Source of the DNA: JAKLFA01 sp964450385
Lineage (GTDB): Bacteria; Omnitrophota; Gorgyraeia; Zapsychrales; JANLHA01
DNA length: 30,876 nucleotides
Assembly: GCA_964450385.1 (NCBI GenBank)
Contig: CAYVEC010000021.1
Coordinates: 1 to 30,876 of the forward strand
Direction: 5' to 3'
How positions within the stretch are numbered: the stretch's first letter is position 1; the number at the start of each line of letters is the position of its first letter. The position numbers and the translations under genes are program-made. A model generated the notes under the pieces. It was given only the letters and a program-made list of their open reading frames with translations, searched no databases and was not told the DNA's origin. This document shows, piece by piece, positions 1 through 9,133 of this stretch.

Positions 1-1
1 G

Positions 2-2293
2 CTGGCTGAGGGGTATCGCTCGCCGCTCGTTGCCTCGGCGCGCTATGCGGCCGATGATGTGCTCGCGACCATTGCACGGCAGACGGCTGTGGCTGGCCTT
101 GAGGTCGTCGTGATCAGCGATGATAAGGATCTGTTTCAATTGGTCGGACCGAATATCCGCGTCTATAGTCCTCGTCGTGAGGCGCTGCTCGATGCGGCTG
201 GCGTCGAGGCGGTCTTGGGGGTTGCACCGGAACAGGTCTGTGACTATATCGCGCTCGCCGGGGACAAGTCTGATAACATTCCTGGGGTCCCTGGGATCGG
301 CGAGGTCTCGGCCAAGAAGCTGTTGAAAGAGTTCGGTTCTTTGAAAAATATCCTTGAGGGCGTGGACCACATCACGTCAGCATCACTTAGAAAAAGGATT
401 GCTGATCATCAGGATGAGGCGCGGCTCAGCCGTGAGTTGGCTGAGCTTCAAACGGAAGTGCCGATCTCTGTCGATCTCGAAAGTCTTCGACGGAAGGATC
501 CGGACCGGGGACAGTTGTACGCGATCTTTTCAGAGCTTGAGTTCACTCGTCTGGCAGAGGAGTTCGCTACGAGACCGGAATCCGTGACCATGGCAGAGCT
601 GTCCGCTGGTGTCCGGGTTGCGGCCGAAGGCCTCGCTGACCTCTGCCGTAAGGCTCGGCAAGCGGGGCGTTTGGCTTTTATCCGAGCTGAGGCGGGGACC
701 CCGTCGGGTGAAACCGGGGGGTATTATATCTGTGTCGGTGACGAGATTGGATTTTTTTCCGATGATCAGGATCGCGCCTTGCTCAAGACGGTATGGTTGG
801 ATCCGGGTGTGGTAAAAGTCACATGGGACATCAAGTCCCTGTGCCGCTCGTCATCGCTGCCGCTCGATGAGTCGAGCGGGGTTGCGGATGCGATGCTTGC
901 GGGGTATCTTCTTCACCCGGCACGGAACACGAATGACCTCGGGGCCCTGGCTAGGGTCTATTTGGGGGTCGCGTTGCCTGAGGATGCCTCGGCGGCGCAG
1001 GAGGTCAAGGCGCTCTATGATCTTTATGAGCCGCTTCAGAAAGAGTTGATATCGACCGAACAGCAATCTCTCTTCCATGATGTTGAGATGCCGCTTGCTT
1101 ATATTTTAGCCCGGATGGAGACCCTCGGGATCCGTTTGGATACGGAATTCTTGAGCCGATTGTCGAATGAGTACGCTGAGGTGATCCGATCGCTTGAAGG
1201 CGAGCTCTACGCGCTTGCCGGTGAGGAATTTAATCTCAATTCGCCGAAGCAGCTCAGTTTTATCTTGTTTGAAAAGTTGAAATTGCCCGCCCTGAAGAAG
1301 ATCAAGACGGGATTTTCGACGAATGAGGACGTTCTGGTGCGGTTGGCCGCGAAGCATGCCTTGCCGGGAAAGATCCTTGATTATCGGCAGCTCGCGAAAT
1401 TGAAGTCGACATATTTGGACGCCTTGCCCGAGATGGTGAATCCGGTGACGGGCCGGGTCCACGCGTCGTTTAATCAGACGGGGACCGAGACGGGACGATT
1501 AAGCTCGAGCAATCCGAATGTCCAGAACATCCCGATCCGGACCGAGCTTGGCCAGCAGATCCGTAAGGCTTTTATTCCATTGTCTCCGGATCATTCGCTC
1601 GTTTCTGCGGACTACTCACAGATCGAGCTCCGGATCCTGGCGCATTTGTCGCATGATGAGAATTTGATTCGTGCCTTTCAGAGTGGGGAAGATATCCACG
1701 CGTATACGGCCGGGCAGATGTTTGAGGTCGAGCCCGATCGGGTCGACCGCGAGATGCGGATCGCGGCAAAGCGGGTCAACTTCGGCATCATTTACGGGAT
1801 CAGCGCCTTTGGCCTGGCCAAGGACCTGGGGGTCCCGGTCCATCAGGCGCAGGATTTTATGGACCGATATTTTTTGAGGTATCCTCGCGTCAAGGCGTTT
1901 ATGGATGAGGCGGTCCGGCAGTGTGAGGTCACGGGATACGCGAAGACCCTGCTCAATCGGCGCCGCGTGATCTCGGAGATCCATAATAAGAATGTTGTGA
2001 TGCGCCAGTTGGCACAGCGTCAGGCGATCAATACGCCGGTCCAGGGCTCGGCGGCGGATCTGATCAAGGTGGCGATGGTGCGCATCGATCGGGCCATTCA
2101 GAAGGCCGCATTGGACTCGCGGATGATCCTTTCGGTCCATGATGAGGTTGTCTTTGATTGTGTTCCCGGTGAAGAGGCGGCCCTCGCATTGATCTTGAGG
2201 AGCGAGATGGAGGGGGCCTTGACCCTGGATGTGCCGATCACGGTAGCGATTAAAAAAGGCCGGAACTGGTTAGAGATGGAGCCGTTGGAATGA
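2..2293 (+). CDS. polA: DNA polymerase I (5' end cut by window edge)
   Basis: Family A DNA polymerase, acting in Okazaki fragment processing and repair. The reading frame is open to the left edge; the upstream residues (AADDVLATIAR) match the 5'-nuclease domain, so the GTG at 59 is not the start and roughly the first 95 residues are missing. The 5'-nuclease/H3TH part is seen in GDKSDNIPGVPGIG (near 263-310). The middle domain (about 600-1010) has lost the proofreading motifs: AFIRAEAG stands where DxE is expected and WDIKSLCRS lacks the second acidic site, so 3'-5' exonuclease activity is probably absent. The polymerase domain is intact: motif A DYSQIELRILAHLS, motif B RIAAKRVNFGIIYG and motif C VHDE. 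The TGA stop overlaps the glgA start (ATGA), suggesting translational coupling. Confidence 0.97.
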   Translation: MAEGYRSPLVASARYAADDVLATIARQTAVAGLEVVVISDDKDLFQLVGPNIRVYSPRREALLDAAGVEAVLGVAPEQVCDYIALAGDKSDNIPGVPGIGEVSAKKLLKEFGSLKNILEGVDHITSASLRKRIADHQDEARLSRELAELQTEVPISVDLESLRRKDPDRGQLYAIFSELEFTRLAEEFATRPESVTMAELSAGVRVAAEGLADLCRKARQAGRLAFIRAEAGTPSGETGGYYICVGDEIGFFSDDQDRALLKTVWLDPGVVKVTWDIKSLCRSSSLPLDESSGVADAMLAGYLLHPARNTNDLGALARVYLGVALPEDASAAQEVKALYDLYEPLQKELISTEQQSLFHDVEMPLAYILARMETLGIRLDTEFLSRLSNEYAEVIRSLEGELYALAGEEFNLNSPKQLSFILFEKLKLPALKKIKTGFSTNEDVLVRLAAKHALPGKILDYRQLAKLKSTYLDALPEMVNPVTGRVHASFNQTGTETGRLSSSNPNVQNIPIRTELGQQIRKAFIPLSPDHSLVSADYSQIELRILAHLSHDENLIRAFQSGEDIHAYTAGQMFEVEPDRVDREMRIAAKRVNFGIIYGISAFGLAKDLGVPVHQAQDFMDRYFLRYPRVKAFMDEAVRQCEVTGYAKTLLNRRRVISEIHNKNVVMRQLAQRQAINTPVQGSAADLIKVAMVRIDRAIQKAALDSRMILSVHDEVVFDCVPGEEAALALILRSEMEGALTLDVPITVAIKKGRNWLEMEPLE

Positions 2294-3693
2294 ATGTTGT
2301 TTTTTGCTGCTCTGAGGTATTTCCGTTCGCGAAGACTGGCGGGTTGGCCGATGTCTGTGGGGCCTTGCCGCCGGCCTTGCAGCGTCAGGGGATCAAGGTC
2401 GGGGTCATGATGCCGCGCTACGGTTGCCTCGACGGGACGGATTTACAGCCGATGGGAGAGGGGATCGTTCGCGCCGCGTTGACGTCCGAGGTCCCGCTGT
2501 ATTGCGTTGAGCATGACGGATTTTTTCGGCGTGATGGGATCTACGGAGATCAGGAGGGCGATTACCCCGACAGCCTTAAACGCTTTGCGTATTTCAACCG
2601 TCGGGTCTTGGATTTTTTGATGCGTCAAGGTGCCCCTGTCGATATCCTTCACTGCCACGACTGGCAGGCGGCGTTGATCCCGGTCTATGTTCGTCATCAT
2701 CCGCGGTATCAGCGGTTTTTTGCGCGGACGCGCACCGTGATGACGATCCATAACCTGGCGTATCAGGGGCTCTTTCCCAAAGAGACGTTTGGGGACGTGG
2801 AATTGGACCTTGATGTGCTGCAGCAGGCCGGATTTTATTTTTATGGGAAGATCAGTCTGTTACGGGCAGGCCTGGTATCCGCTGATCTGGTGACGACGGT
2901 GAGCCCGCATTATGCGCGCGAGATTTGTACCCCGGAACAGGGGTGCGGTATGGATGATGTCCTCTGCCGCCGGCAGGAGGGGATCATCGGGATCCTGAAT
3001 GGAGTTGATGACGAGGTTTGGGATCCGGCCCATGATCCTGTGATCGAGCAGACGTTTTCCGCGGATCGCTTATCGCGGCGCCGGGCGAACAAGACCGCTC
3101 TTCAAAAGATCTCGGGTCTTGACCCGGACGGAAAGGCGCCCCTCTTCGGGTTTGTAGGAAGGCTTTCGCACCAGAAGGGGATCGAGGCGATCTGTGACGG
3201 CGCTGAGCAGATCGTCCGTGAGGGTGGTCAGATCGTTCTTCTCGGCGTCGGAGACCCGGGTTCGGAGGCGCGGGTTCGGGAGGCGGCGGCGCGATACCCA
3301 CGGCGTGTTGCGGCCCATATTCTATTTGACGAGGCCTTGGCCCACCGGATCTATGCCGGGAGCGATTTTTTCTTGATGCCGTCGGTGTTTGAGCCATGCG
3401 GTCTCAGCCAGATGATCAGCCTTCGATATGGGGCGGTGCCGATTGTATCCGCGTCAGGGGGGCTTGTTGACACGGTTGATGATTACGCTGAAGGCGGGGT
3501 CGGGATCGTGATCCCGCCGGATACGGCCGGGGGATTTGCCGCGGCGACATCACGGGCATGGGAGCTTTATCATGATGAGACGGCCCTGAGGGCTGTTCAG
3601 GCGCGTGGGATGGCGCGGGATTTTTCGTGGAACCGCTCGGCGAGACATTATCACGCAGTGTATGAACGGTTAGTTGCTGGGGGCGAGAAATGA
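2290..3693 (+). CDS. glgA: Glycogen (starch) synthase, GT5 family
   Basis: A 467-residue glycosyltransferase that transfers glucose from ADP-glucose to the non-reducing end of a growing alpha-1,4-glucan in the cytoplasm. The N-terminal sugar-nucleotide loop is present as KTGGLADVCGALP (residues about 15-27), followed by the family's HCHDWQAALIP and TIHNLAYQG blocks. The C-terminal GT-B half carries GFVGRLSHQKG and the EPCGLSQM motif with its catalytic-region glutamate. Length is typical for bacterial GlgA (about 470-490). The start overlaps the polA stop and the stop overlaps the coaE start, both as ATGA, so it sits in a tightly coupled operon. No glgC or glgB is in the window. ADP-glucose rather than UDP-glucose use is inferred from the family. 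Confidence 0.96.
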   Translation: MNVVFCCSEVFPFAKTGGLADVCGALPPALQRQGIKVGVMMPRYGCLDGTDLQPMGEGIVRAALTSEVPLYCVEHDGFFRRDGIYGDQEGDYPDSLKRFAYFNRRVLDFLMRQGAPVDILHCHDWQAALIPVYVRHHPRYQRFFARTRTVMTIHNLAYQGLFPKETFGDVELDLDVLQQAGFYFYGKISLLRAGLVSADLVTTVSPHYAREICTPEQGCGMDDVLCRRQEGIIGILNGVDDEVWDPAHDPVIEQTFSADRLSRRRANKTALQKISGLDPDGKAPLFGFVGRLSHQKGIEAICDGAEQIVREGGQIVLLGVGDPGSEARVREAAARYPRRVAAHILFDEALAHRIYAGSDFFLMPSVFEPCGLSQMISLRYGAVPIVSASGGLVDTVDDYAEGGVGIVIPPDTAGGFAAATSRAWELYHDETALRAVQARGMARDFSWNRSARHYHAVYERLVAGGEK

Positions 3694-4286
3694 TCGTGAT
3701 TGGGCTGACGGGGAATTTGGGGGTGGGGAAGACAACGGTGGCAGCGATGTTTAAGACCTGTGGGGCCGCGGTCATCAACGCGGATGACGTTGCCCATGAA
3801 TTGTTGGAAGAGTGTTCGGCGTGCCGTCAGGCGATTGTTCGGGCCTTCGGCGATGGGGTTATGGAGAAAGGCAGGGTTTCACGTCGGAAATTGGCTGACC
3901 ATGTCTTTGGCCGGCCGGACCGTCTCCGCCGGCTTGAGGCGATCATTCATCCCCGTGTGAAGCGCCGCGTTCGTGAGATGATCGCTGAACTTCGAAAGCG
4001 GGGCCGGGTGCGGATGGTCATTTTGGATGTTCCATTGCTCTTTGAGGTCGGGATGGAGCGGACGGTTGATGTGGTCGTCACTGTCCGGGCGAATCAGCGG
4101 CTCCAGATCGAGCGCGTCGTAGACAGCCGCCACTGGCGGCGGGCTGATATCATTCGACGATTGAGACGGCAGATGTCGCAGCGCGAAAAAATGGAGAGGG
4201 CAGATTTTGTGATCGATAATCGTTTTTCAAGGGCAAAGACGCGGGCACAGGTGGCCGCGATCTGCCGGGCCCTTGTCACCATATAA
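3690..4286 (+). CDS. coaE: Dephospho-CoA kinase
   Basis: Catalyses the last step of coenzyme A synthesis, ATP-dependent phosphorylation of the 3'-hydroxyl of dephospho-CoA. The 198-residue protein starts with the P-loop GLTGNLGVGKTTV (about residues 5-17) and has the family's INADDVAHELL segment and the VPLLFEVGM segment that belongs to the CoA-binding region. Length is normal (about 195-210). The ATG overlaps the glgA stop. The gene is followed by about 100 bases before the preferred rho start, and no terminator is visible between them, so coaE and rho are probably co-transcribed. Confidence 0.95.
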   Translation: MIVIGLTGNLGVGKTTVAAMFKTCGAAVINADDVAHELLEECSACRQAIVRAFGDGVMEKGRVSRRKLADHVFGRPDRLRRLEAIIHPRVKRRVREMIAELRKRGRVRMVILDVPLLFEVGMERTVDVVVTVRANQRLQIERVVDSRHWRRADIIRRLRRQMSQREKMERADFVIDNRFSRAKTRAQVAAICRALVTI

Positions 4287-4386
4287 AGAGGAAGGCCAGA
4301 GAGGGGCATGTATGAAAAAAAATGATGGGCATGTTGTCAGTGCAGTGAGTGTGGTCAATGATGGTAACGGAGGAGGGAACAATAAG

Positions 4387-5706
4387 ATGGAGAAAACAGC
4401 TAAGAATGGCGCGAAGCCCGCGGATAAAGACGCGGGGAAGCCGTCCAACGGGGACCAGCATGATATCAGTCGCCTCAAGGACATGAAGGTCTCAGAGCTG
4501 ACAAAGATCGCCCGTGAGATGAATATCGAGAATTTCAGCGGGTGTAAGAAACAGGAGCTGATCTTCAAGATTCTTCAGAAGCGCGCTGAGGTCGACGGGA
4601 TGATGTTCGGCGAGGGGGTTCTTGAGATCCTCCCCGAGGGATTTGGGTTCCTCAGGAGCGCCAATTACAATTATCTGCCGTGTCCGGACGATATTTATAT
4701 CTCGCCGTCTCAGATCCGGAGATTTGATCTCAAGACCGGAGATATCGTCGGGGGCCATATCCGCCCGCCGAAGGAAGGGGAAAAGTATTTTGCCCTTCTG
4801 AAGGTCGAGACGGTGAATTATGAGGATCCGGAGAAGGTAAAGGATAAGATTTTTTTTGATAATCTCACCCCCCTGTATCCGAACACGCGTCTCCGTCTTG
4901 AGACGGACCCGAAGGAGATCTCGATGCGGATCGTTGACCTCCTAACACCTATCGGGAAGGGGCAGCGCGCTCTGATCGTGGCCCCGCCGTATAGCGGCAA
5001 AACGGTCCTGATGCAGAAGATGGCGAATTCCATCGTTCAGAATAATCCCGATGTCGTGCTCATGGTCCTTCTGATTGACGAGCGGCCTGAGGAGGTCACA
5101 GACATGCAGCGAAGCGTCAAGGGGGAGGTCATCGCCTCAACGTTCGACGAGCCGGCCGAACGCCATGTCCAGATATCGGAGATCGTCCTGGAGAAGGCCA
5201 AACGGCTTGTTGAACATAAGCGTGATGTCGTGATCCTATTAGACAGCATTACGCGGCTTGCCCGAGCGTATAATACCGTTGTCCCGCACAGCGGGAAGAT
5301 CCTCTCCGGCGGTGTCGATTCGAACGCCCTTCACAAACCGAAGCGGTTCTTTGGCGCCGCCCGGTGCATCGAGGAAGGCGGGAGCTTGACGATCATCGCG
5401 ACGTCCTTGGTTGATACCGGGAGCCGGATGGACGAGGTCATTTTTGAGGAGTTCAAGGGGACGGGCAATATGGAGCTTCAGCTTGACCGCAATCTCTTCC
5501 AGCGGCGGATTTATCCGGCGATCGACATCAAGCGTTCGAACACCCGACATGAAGAGCTCTTGATCGAGGAGGACCAGCTGCAGAAGATCTGGCTCATGCG
5601 CAAGGCAATCAGCGACCTCAATTCCGCCGAGGCGATGCAGTTATTGATCGAGAAGGTCGCGAAGTACCGAAGCAATGAAGAGTTTTTAGCTAATATGAAC
5701 AAGTAA
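4387..5706 (+). CDS. rho: Transcription termination factor Rho
   Basis: Hexameric RNA-dependent ATPase/helicase that terminates transcription. The Rho-N helical domain (MKVSELTKIAREMNIEN), the RNA-binding cold-shock domain (VLEILPEGFGFLRS, DDIYISPSQIRRF) and the ATPase core are all present. Walker A is APPYSGKT (Lys about 205), Walker B RDVVILLDSITRLARA, and the Q/R-loop region FKGTGNMELQLDR is intact. Where E. coli has PPKAGKT this protein has PPYSGKT, so the extra lysine is replaced by tyrosine. The frame is open further upstream (ATG 4312, ATG 4273). I chose ATG 4387 because it has the best Shine-Dalgarno (GGAGGAGGG, 4369-4377, nine-base spacing). ATG 4312 behind GAGGGG is the alternative and would add 25 low-complexity residues. 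Precedes rpmE by 25 bases. Confidence 0.96.
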   Translation: MEKTAKNGAKPADKDAGKPSNGDQHDISRLKDMKVSELTKIAREMNIENFSGCKKQELIFKILQKRAEVDGMMFGEGVLEILPEGFGFLRSANYNYLPCPDDIYISPSQIRRFDLKTGDIVGGHIRPPKEGEKYFALLKVETVNYEDPEKVKDKIFFDNLTPLYPNTRLRLETDPKEISMRIVDLLTPIGKGQRALIVAPPYSGKTVLMQKMANSIVQNNPDVVLMVLLIDERPEEVTDMQRSVKGEVIASTFDEPAERHVQISEIVLEKAKRLVEHKRDVVILLDSITRLARAYNTVVPHSGKILSGGVDSNALHKPKRFFGAARCIEEGGSLTIIATSLVDTGSRMDEVIFEEFKGTGNMELQLDRNLFQRRIYPAIDIKRSNTRHEELLIEEDQLQKIWLMRKAISDLNSAEAMQLLIEKVAKYRSNEEFLANMNK

Positions 5707-5731
5707 CCGTTTGAGATGTAGGAGGAAAACC

Positions 5732-5935
5732 ATGAAAAAAGACATTCATCCCGACTATGAACAGACAACGGTCACCTGTGCCTGCGGCCAGGTGATCCAT
5801 ACCCGTTCAACACGGCAAAATATCCGTGTGGATATCTGTTCGAATTGTCATCCGTTTTTCACCGGCGAGAAAAAGTATGTTGACGCCGCCGGACGGATCG
5901 AGCGGTTCAAACAGAAGTATAATAAAAAATCATAA
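5732..5935 (+). CDS. rpmE: 50S ribosomal protein L31, zinc-binding form
   Basis: A 67-residue ribosomal protein of the large subunit. It has the zinc-type (C+) pattern: TCACGQ near the N-terminus and CSNCHPFFTG in the middle. This is the form usually replaced by a zinc-free paralogue during zinc starvation in bacteria that carry both. The start at 5732 follows TAGGAGGAAAACC, an excellent ribosome binding site; an in-frame codon 21 bases upstream lacks one. Lies between rho and prfA with short gaps, so probably one transcript. No zinc-free copy is visible in the window. Confidence 0.96.
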   Translation: MKKDIHPDYEQTTVTCACGQVIHTRSTRQNIRVDICSNCHPFFTGEKKYVDAAGRIERFKQKYNKKS

Positions 5936-5945
5936 TTGAGGACCT

Positions 5946-7037
5946 ATGGACGAGCATGAGGTTCTACGCATCTTGGCGCGCCTCGATCAGATCCGGATCC
6001 GCTATGAGGAGGTCGAGCGAGAGCTCATGGACCCCGCGGTCATTGTGGATCGGGCACGCTATCAGAAGGCGGCCAAGGAGTTCTCGGATCTGGGGGCGGC
6101 CATGGAGGCCTACCGCCAGTATCGGAAGAATGAGGCGCAGATCAAGGACCTTGAGCAGCTTATTCACGGCGGCGGCGAGTCAGATTTTCTAGACCTGGCG
6201 CGGGCCGAGCTTGCGGACTTGGATGGCCAGCAGGTCGGTTTGATGGGGCGTCTGCGGGATCTCGCCTTCCCCAAGGTTGAGGAAAAGGACCGGAATCTCA
6301 TTATGGAGATCCGCGCGGGGACCGGCGGGCAGGAGGCGAGTCTTTTCGCCGCGGATCTGTATCGAATGTATACCCGATATGCCGAACGTCAGGGCTGGGC
6401 GACCGAGGTCATGAGCCTGCACGAGTCGGAGACCGGGGGGTTTAAGGAGATCATTTTTGGGATCTCGGGTCCGGGGGCGGCGCGCCGCCTGAAATGGGAG
6501 AGCGGGGCGCATCGGGTTCAACGTGTGCCCGTCACTGAGACCCAGGGCCGGATCCATACATCGGCCGCGACGGTAGCCGTCCTGTTCGAACCGGAGGATG
6601 TCGATATTCAGATTGATCCTCAGGACCTTAGGATCGATATCTTTCGCTCGTCGGGTCCTGGCGGCCAGAGCGTCAATACGACGGATTCGGCGGTGCGCAT
6701 CACGCACATTCCGACCGGGATTGTCGTGATCTGCCAGGATGAACGTTCCCAATTAAAGAATAAACATAAAGCGATGCGGGTCCTTAGGGCGCGGCTCCTC
6801 GAGAAGATGGAGCGTGACGCCTCGAGTAAGGAGGCCCAGGAGCGGAAGGCCAAGATCGGTAGCGGTGACCGAAGCGAAAAGATCCGGACGTATAATTATC
6901 CGGAGCGGCGGGTGACCGATCATCGGATCGGTTTTACAATGTATCGGCGTCCCAATATGATGGATGGTGATCTGGACCCGGTGATCGAGGCATTGCTCCG
7001 GGCGGAAGAGGAGATCATTCGGGATGAACGAGACTGA
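5946..7037 (+). CDS. prfA: Peptide chain release factor 1
   Basis: Class I release factor that recognises UAA and UAG and triggers peptidyl-tRNA hydrolysis. The codon-recognition tripeptide is PVT in VPVTETQGRIHTSAATVAV (the RF1 P-x-T form; RF2 would have SPF). The catalytic GGQ (residues about 239-241) lies in SSGPGGQSVNTTDSAVRITH. The 363-residue length is normal for RF1. The last 14 bases overlap the start of prmC, whose product methylates the GGQ glutamine, a common arrangement. Ten bases separate it from rpmE. Confidence 0.97.
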   Translation: MDEHEVLRILARLDQIRIRYEEVERELMDPAVIVDRARYQKAAKEFSDLGAAMEAYRQYRKNEAQIKDLEQLIHGGGESDFLDLARAELADLDGQQVGLMGRLRDLAFPKVEEKDRNLIMEIRAGTGGQEASLFAADLYRMYTRYAERQGWATEVMSLHESETGGFKEIIFGISGPGAARRLKWESGAHRVQRVPVTETQGRIHTSAATVAVLFEPEDVDIQIDPQDLRIDIFRSSGPGGQSVNTTDSAVRITHIPTGIVVICQDERSQLKNKHKAMRVLRARLLEKMERDASSKEAQERKAKIGSGDRSEKIRTYNYPERRVTDHRIGFTMYRRPNMMDGDLDPVIEALLRAEEEIIRDERD

Positions 7038-7827
7038 TCAGATGCTCATGACCGTGCGTGACTGCCGGTGGATCGATCTCTATACGGATCGTGGCGGCCT
7101 GACCCTTGAGCAGGAACGGCGTCTTGAGGAGATGAGGCAGCGCCGGACGAATGGCGAGCCGCTCCAGTATATTCTTGGTGAGGCCCCTTTTTACGGGCGG
7201 ATGTTCGCCGTCGACCCTCGTGTCCTTGTCCCGCGGCCGGAGACGGAACTGCTCATTGACGAGGCCTTGAGGTGTCTTGCCTCTCTAACGGCAGAACGGA
7301 TCCCAATTGTCTGGGATCTTGGCACGGGATCAGGGAACATTGCCGTGACCTTGGCCTCTGAATGCCCGTCGGCAGAGATCACGGGTGTTGATATTTCCGC
7401 TGAAGCCCTGGATGTGGCCCGGATGAATATCGAACGTCACGGCGTTCGTGATCGTGTGGCCCTGATCTGCCGTGATATGGCGGCGTGGCTGCGTGATCAG
7501 CCGTCGGACTCATGTGACCTCATTGTTTCGAATCCCCCGTATATTTCGACTCCGCGGCTCTCGGGTCTGCCGCAGGATGTTCAGCAGGAGCCCCGCTGCG
7601 CCTTGGATGGGGGCGTCGATGGCCTTGATTATTACCGTCATATTTTTGATGAGACGTCTCGCGTTATAACCCCCGGGGGATGGGTGGTTGTTGAGATTGG
7701 GGATGATCAGGGGGCAGCCGTTATCGGGATGCTCAATCGTGCGATACCGGGTCAATGGCGGGCGTGGGTTCACAAAGATTTTTCTTGTGCCGACCGGGTT
7801 CTGGTTGCACAATTACAGGCAGATTAA
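7024..7827 (+). CDS. prmC: Release factor glutamine methyltransferase
   Basis: SAM-dependent N5-methyltransferase that modifies the glutamine of the GGQ motif in RF1/RF2. The 267-residue protein has an N-terminal helical recognition part, then the Rossmann methyltransferase fold: substrate segment LVPRPETELLIDEAL, SAM-binding loop VWDLGTGSGNIAVTLA, and the catalytic NPPY (Asn about 170) in VSNPPYISTPRL. Overlap with prfA supports coupled synthesis with its substrate. Confidence 0.96.
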   Translation: MNETDQMLMTVRDCRWIDLYTDRGGLTLEQERRLEEMRQRRTNGEPLQYILGEAPFYGRMFAVDPRVLVPRPETELLIDEALRCLASLTAERIPIVWDLGTGSGNIAVTLASECPSAEITGVDISAEALDVARMNIERHGVRDRVALICRDMAAWLRDQPSDSCDLIVSNPPYISTPRLSGLPQDVQQEPRCALDGGVDGLDYYRHIFDETSRVITPGGWVVVEIGDDQGAAVIGMLNRAIPGQWRAWVHKDFSCADRVLVAQLQAD

Positions 7828-7855
7828 TCGCATCGGGTGATGCAGGAGAGTGACA

Positions 7856-9133
7856 ATGGAAAAATTGGTTATTCATGGCGGTGGAAGGCTGAGCGGCGAG
7901 GTCGCGATCAGCGGGTCAAAGAATGCCGCGTTGCCGATCCTCGCGGCGACATTGTTGACGGATGAGCCGTGTGTCTTGACGAATGTCCCGCGGCTGCGGG
8001 ACACGATGACGATGATGCGTCTCCTCGAATCTCTGGGAAAAAAGACCACCTATGCGAAGAACACGGTCACGGTCACCGCGCAGGGCCGGCTGAAATCGGT
8101 GGCACATTATGACCTGGTCTCGACGATGCGGGGGTCGTTCTGTGTCCTCGGCCCGCTTCTCACAACGCTCGGGCGGGCCAAGGTCTCGTTGCCGGGAGGA
8201 TGCGTGATTGGGGTTCGGCCGGTCGACCTTCATCTGAAAGGTCTTAAGGCCCTGGGGGCCTCGATCGAGGTTGAGAATGGCTATGTGATCGCCGAAGCGA
8301 AACGCCTGAAAGGGAAACTGCTTTATTTGGGAGGGGTGTTTGGTTCATCGGTCTTAGCGACCGAGAACATCATGATGGCGGCTGTGCGCGCCAAGGGGGA
8401 GACGATTATTGAGTCGGCGGCGTGTGAACCCGAGATCACGGATCTCGGGAATTTTTTAAACGCCATGGGGGCGAAGATCACGGGCCATGGGACGCCGAAG
8501 ATTCGGATTGTGGGGGTGGAGGCGCTGCATGGCGCAACGCATGAGATCTCGCCCGACCGTATTGAGGCAGGGTCGTTTGTTTTGATTGCCGCCGCGACAC
8601 GGAGTGAGCTCAAGATCACCAACGTCAGACCTGACGAGTTGCTTGTCCTCATCGATAAGATGGAGGAATACGGCATGCGGATCGAAACAGAGGGGAACAC
8701 TCTTTTCTGTAAGCCGCCGCGGCGTGGTCGGCCGGTGAGCGTGACCACCTATCCGTACCCTGGTTTTCCGACGGACCTTCAGGCCCAGTTCATGACCCTG
8801 ATGGCTGTGACGCCTGGAGTGAGCGTTGTGACGGACAAGGTTTTTCCGGACCGGTTTATCCACATCGCGGAATTAAATCGTATGGGTGCAAATGTTCGGC
8901 GTGAAGGGAGCGCGGCGATCATTGAAGGGGTCAAGACGCTCCACGGGGCGCCTGTCATGGCCTCGGACCTGAGGGCGTCAGCGGCGCTCGTCATGGCCGG
9001 ACTTGCCGCCGAAGGGGTCACGGAGATCCACCGGATCTATCACCTCGATCGGGGGTATGAGCGGATCGACATGAAACTCGCGGCCCTTGGCGCCAAGATC
9101 CGTCGTCAGGATGTCAAAGGCGGCTCATCATGA
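7856..9133 (+). CDS. murA: UDP-N-acetylglucosamine 1-carboxyvinyltransferase
   Basis: First committed step of peptidoglycan synthesis: transfer of enolpyruvate from PEP to UDP-GlcNAc. The N-terminus has GSKNAALPILAATLL (substrate-binding Lys-Asn). The catalytic cysteine is present (C116, in LPGGCVIGVRPVDLH), which predicts normal fosfomycin sensitivity; the Cys-to-Asp change of resistant lineages is absent. The C-terminal half has PYPGFPTDLQAQFM. I start at ATG 7856, seven bases after AGGAG; GTG 7850 is in frame but too close to that site. Length 425 residues, typical. The stop overlaps trpG (ATGA). Confidence 0.96.
   Translation: MEKLVIHGGGRLSGEVAISGSKNAALPILAATLLTDEPCVLTNVPRLRDTMTMMRLLESLGKKTTYAKNTVTVTAQGRLKSVAHYDLVSTMRGSFCVLGPLLTTLGRAKVSLPGGCVIGVRPVDLHLKGLKALGASIEVENGYVIAEAKRLKGKLLYLGGVFGSSVLATENIMMAAVRAKGETIIESAACEPEITDLGNFLNAMGAKITGHGTPKIRIVGVEALHGATHEISPDRIEAGSFVLIAAATRSELKITNVRPDELLVLIDKMEEYGMRIETEGNTLFCKPPRRGRPVSVTTYPYPGFPTDLQAQFMTLMAVTPGVSVVTDKVFPDRFIHIAELNRMGANVRREGSAAIIEGVKTLHGAPVMASDLRASAALVMAGLAAEGVTEIHRIYHLDRGYERIDMKLAALGAKIRRQDVKGGSS

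Noticed and set aside
1616..2140. Long minus-strand open frame inside polA
   Set aside because: It is the antisense shadow of a conserved coding frame; no ribosome binding site and no recognisable protein.
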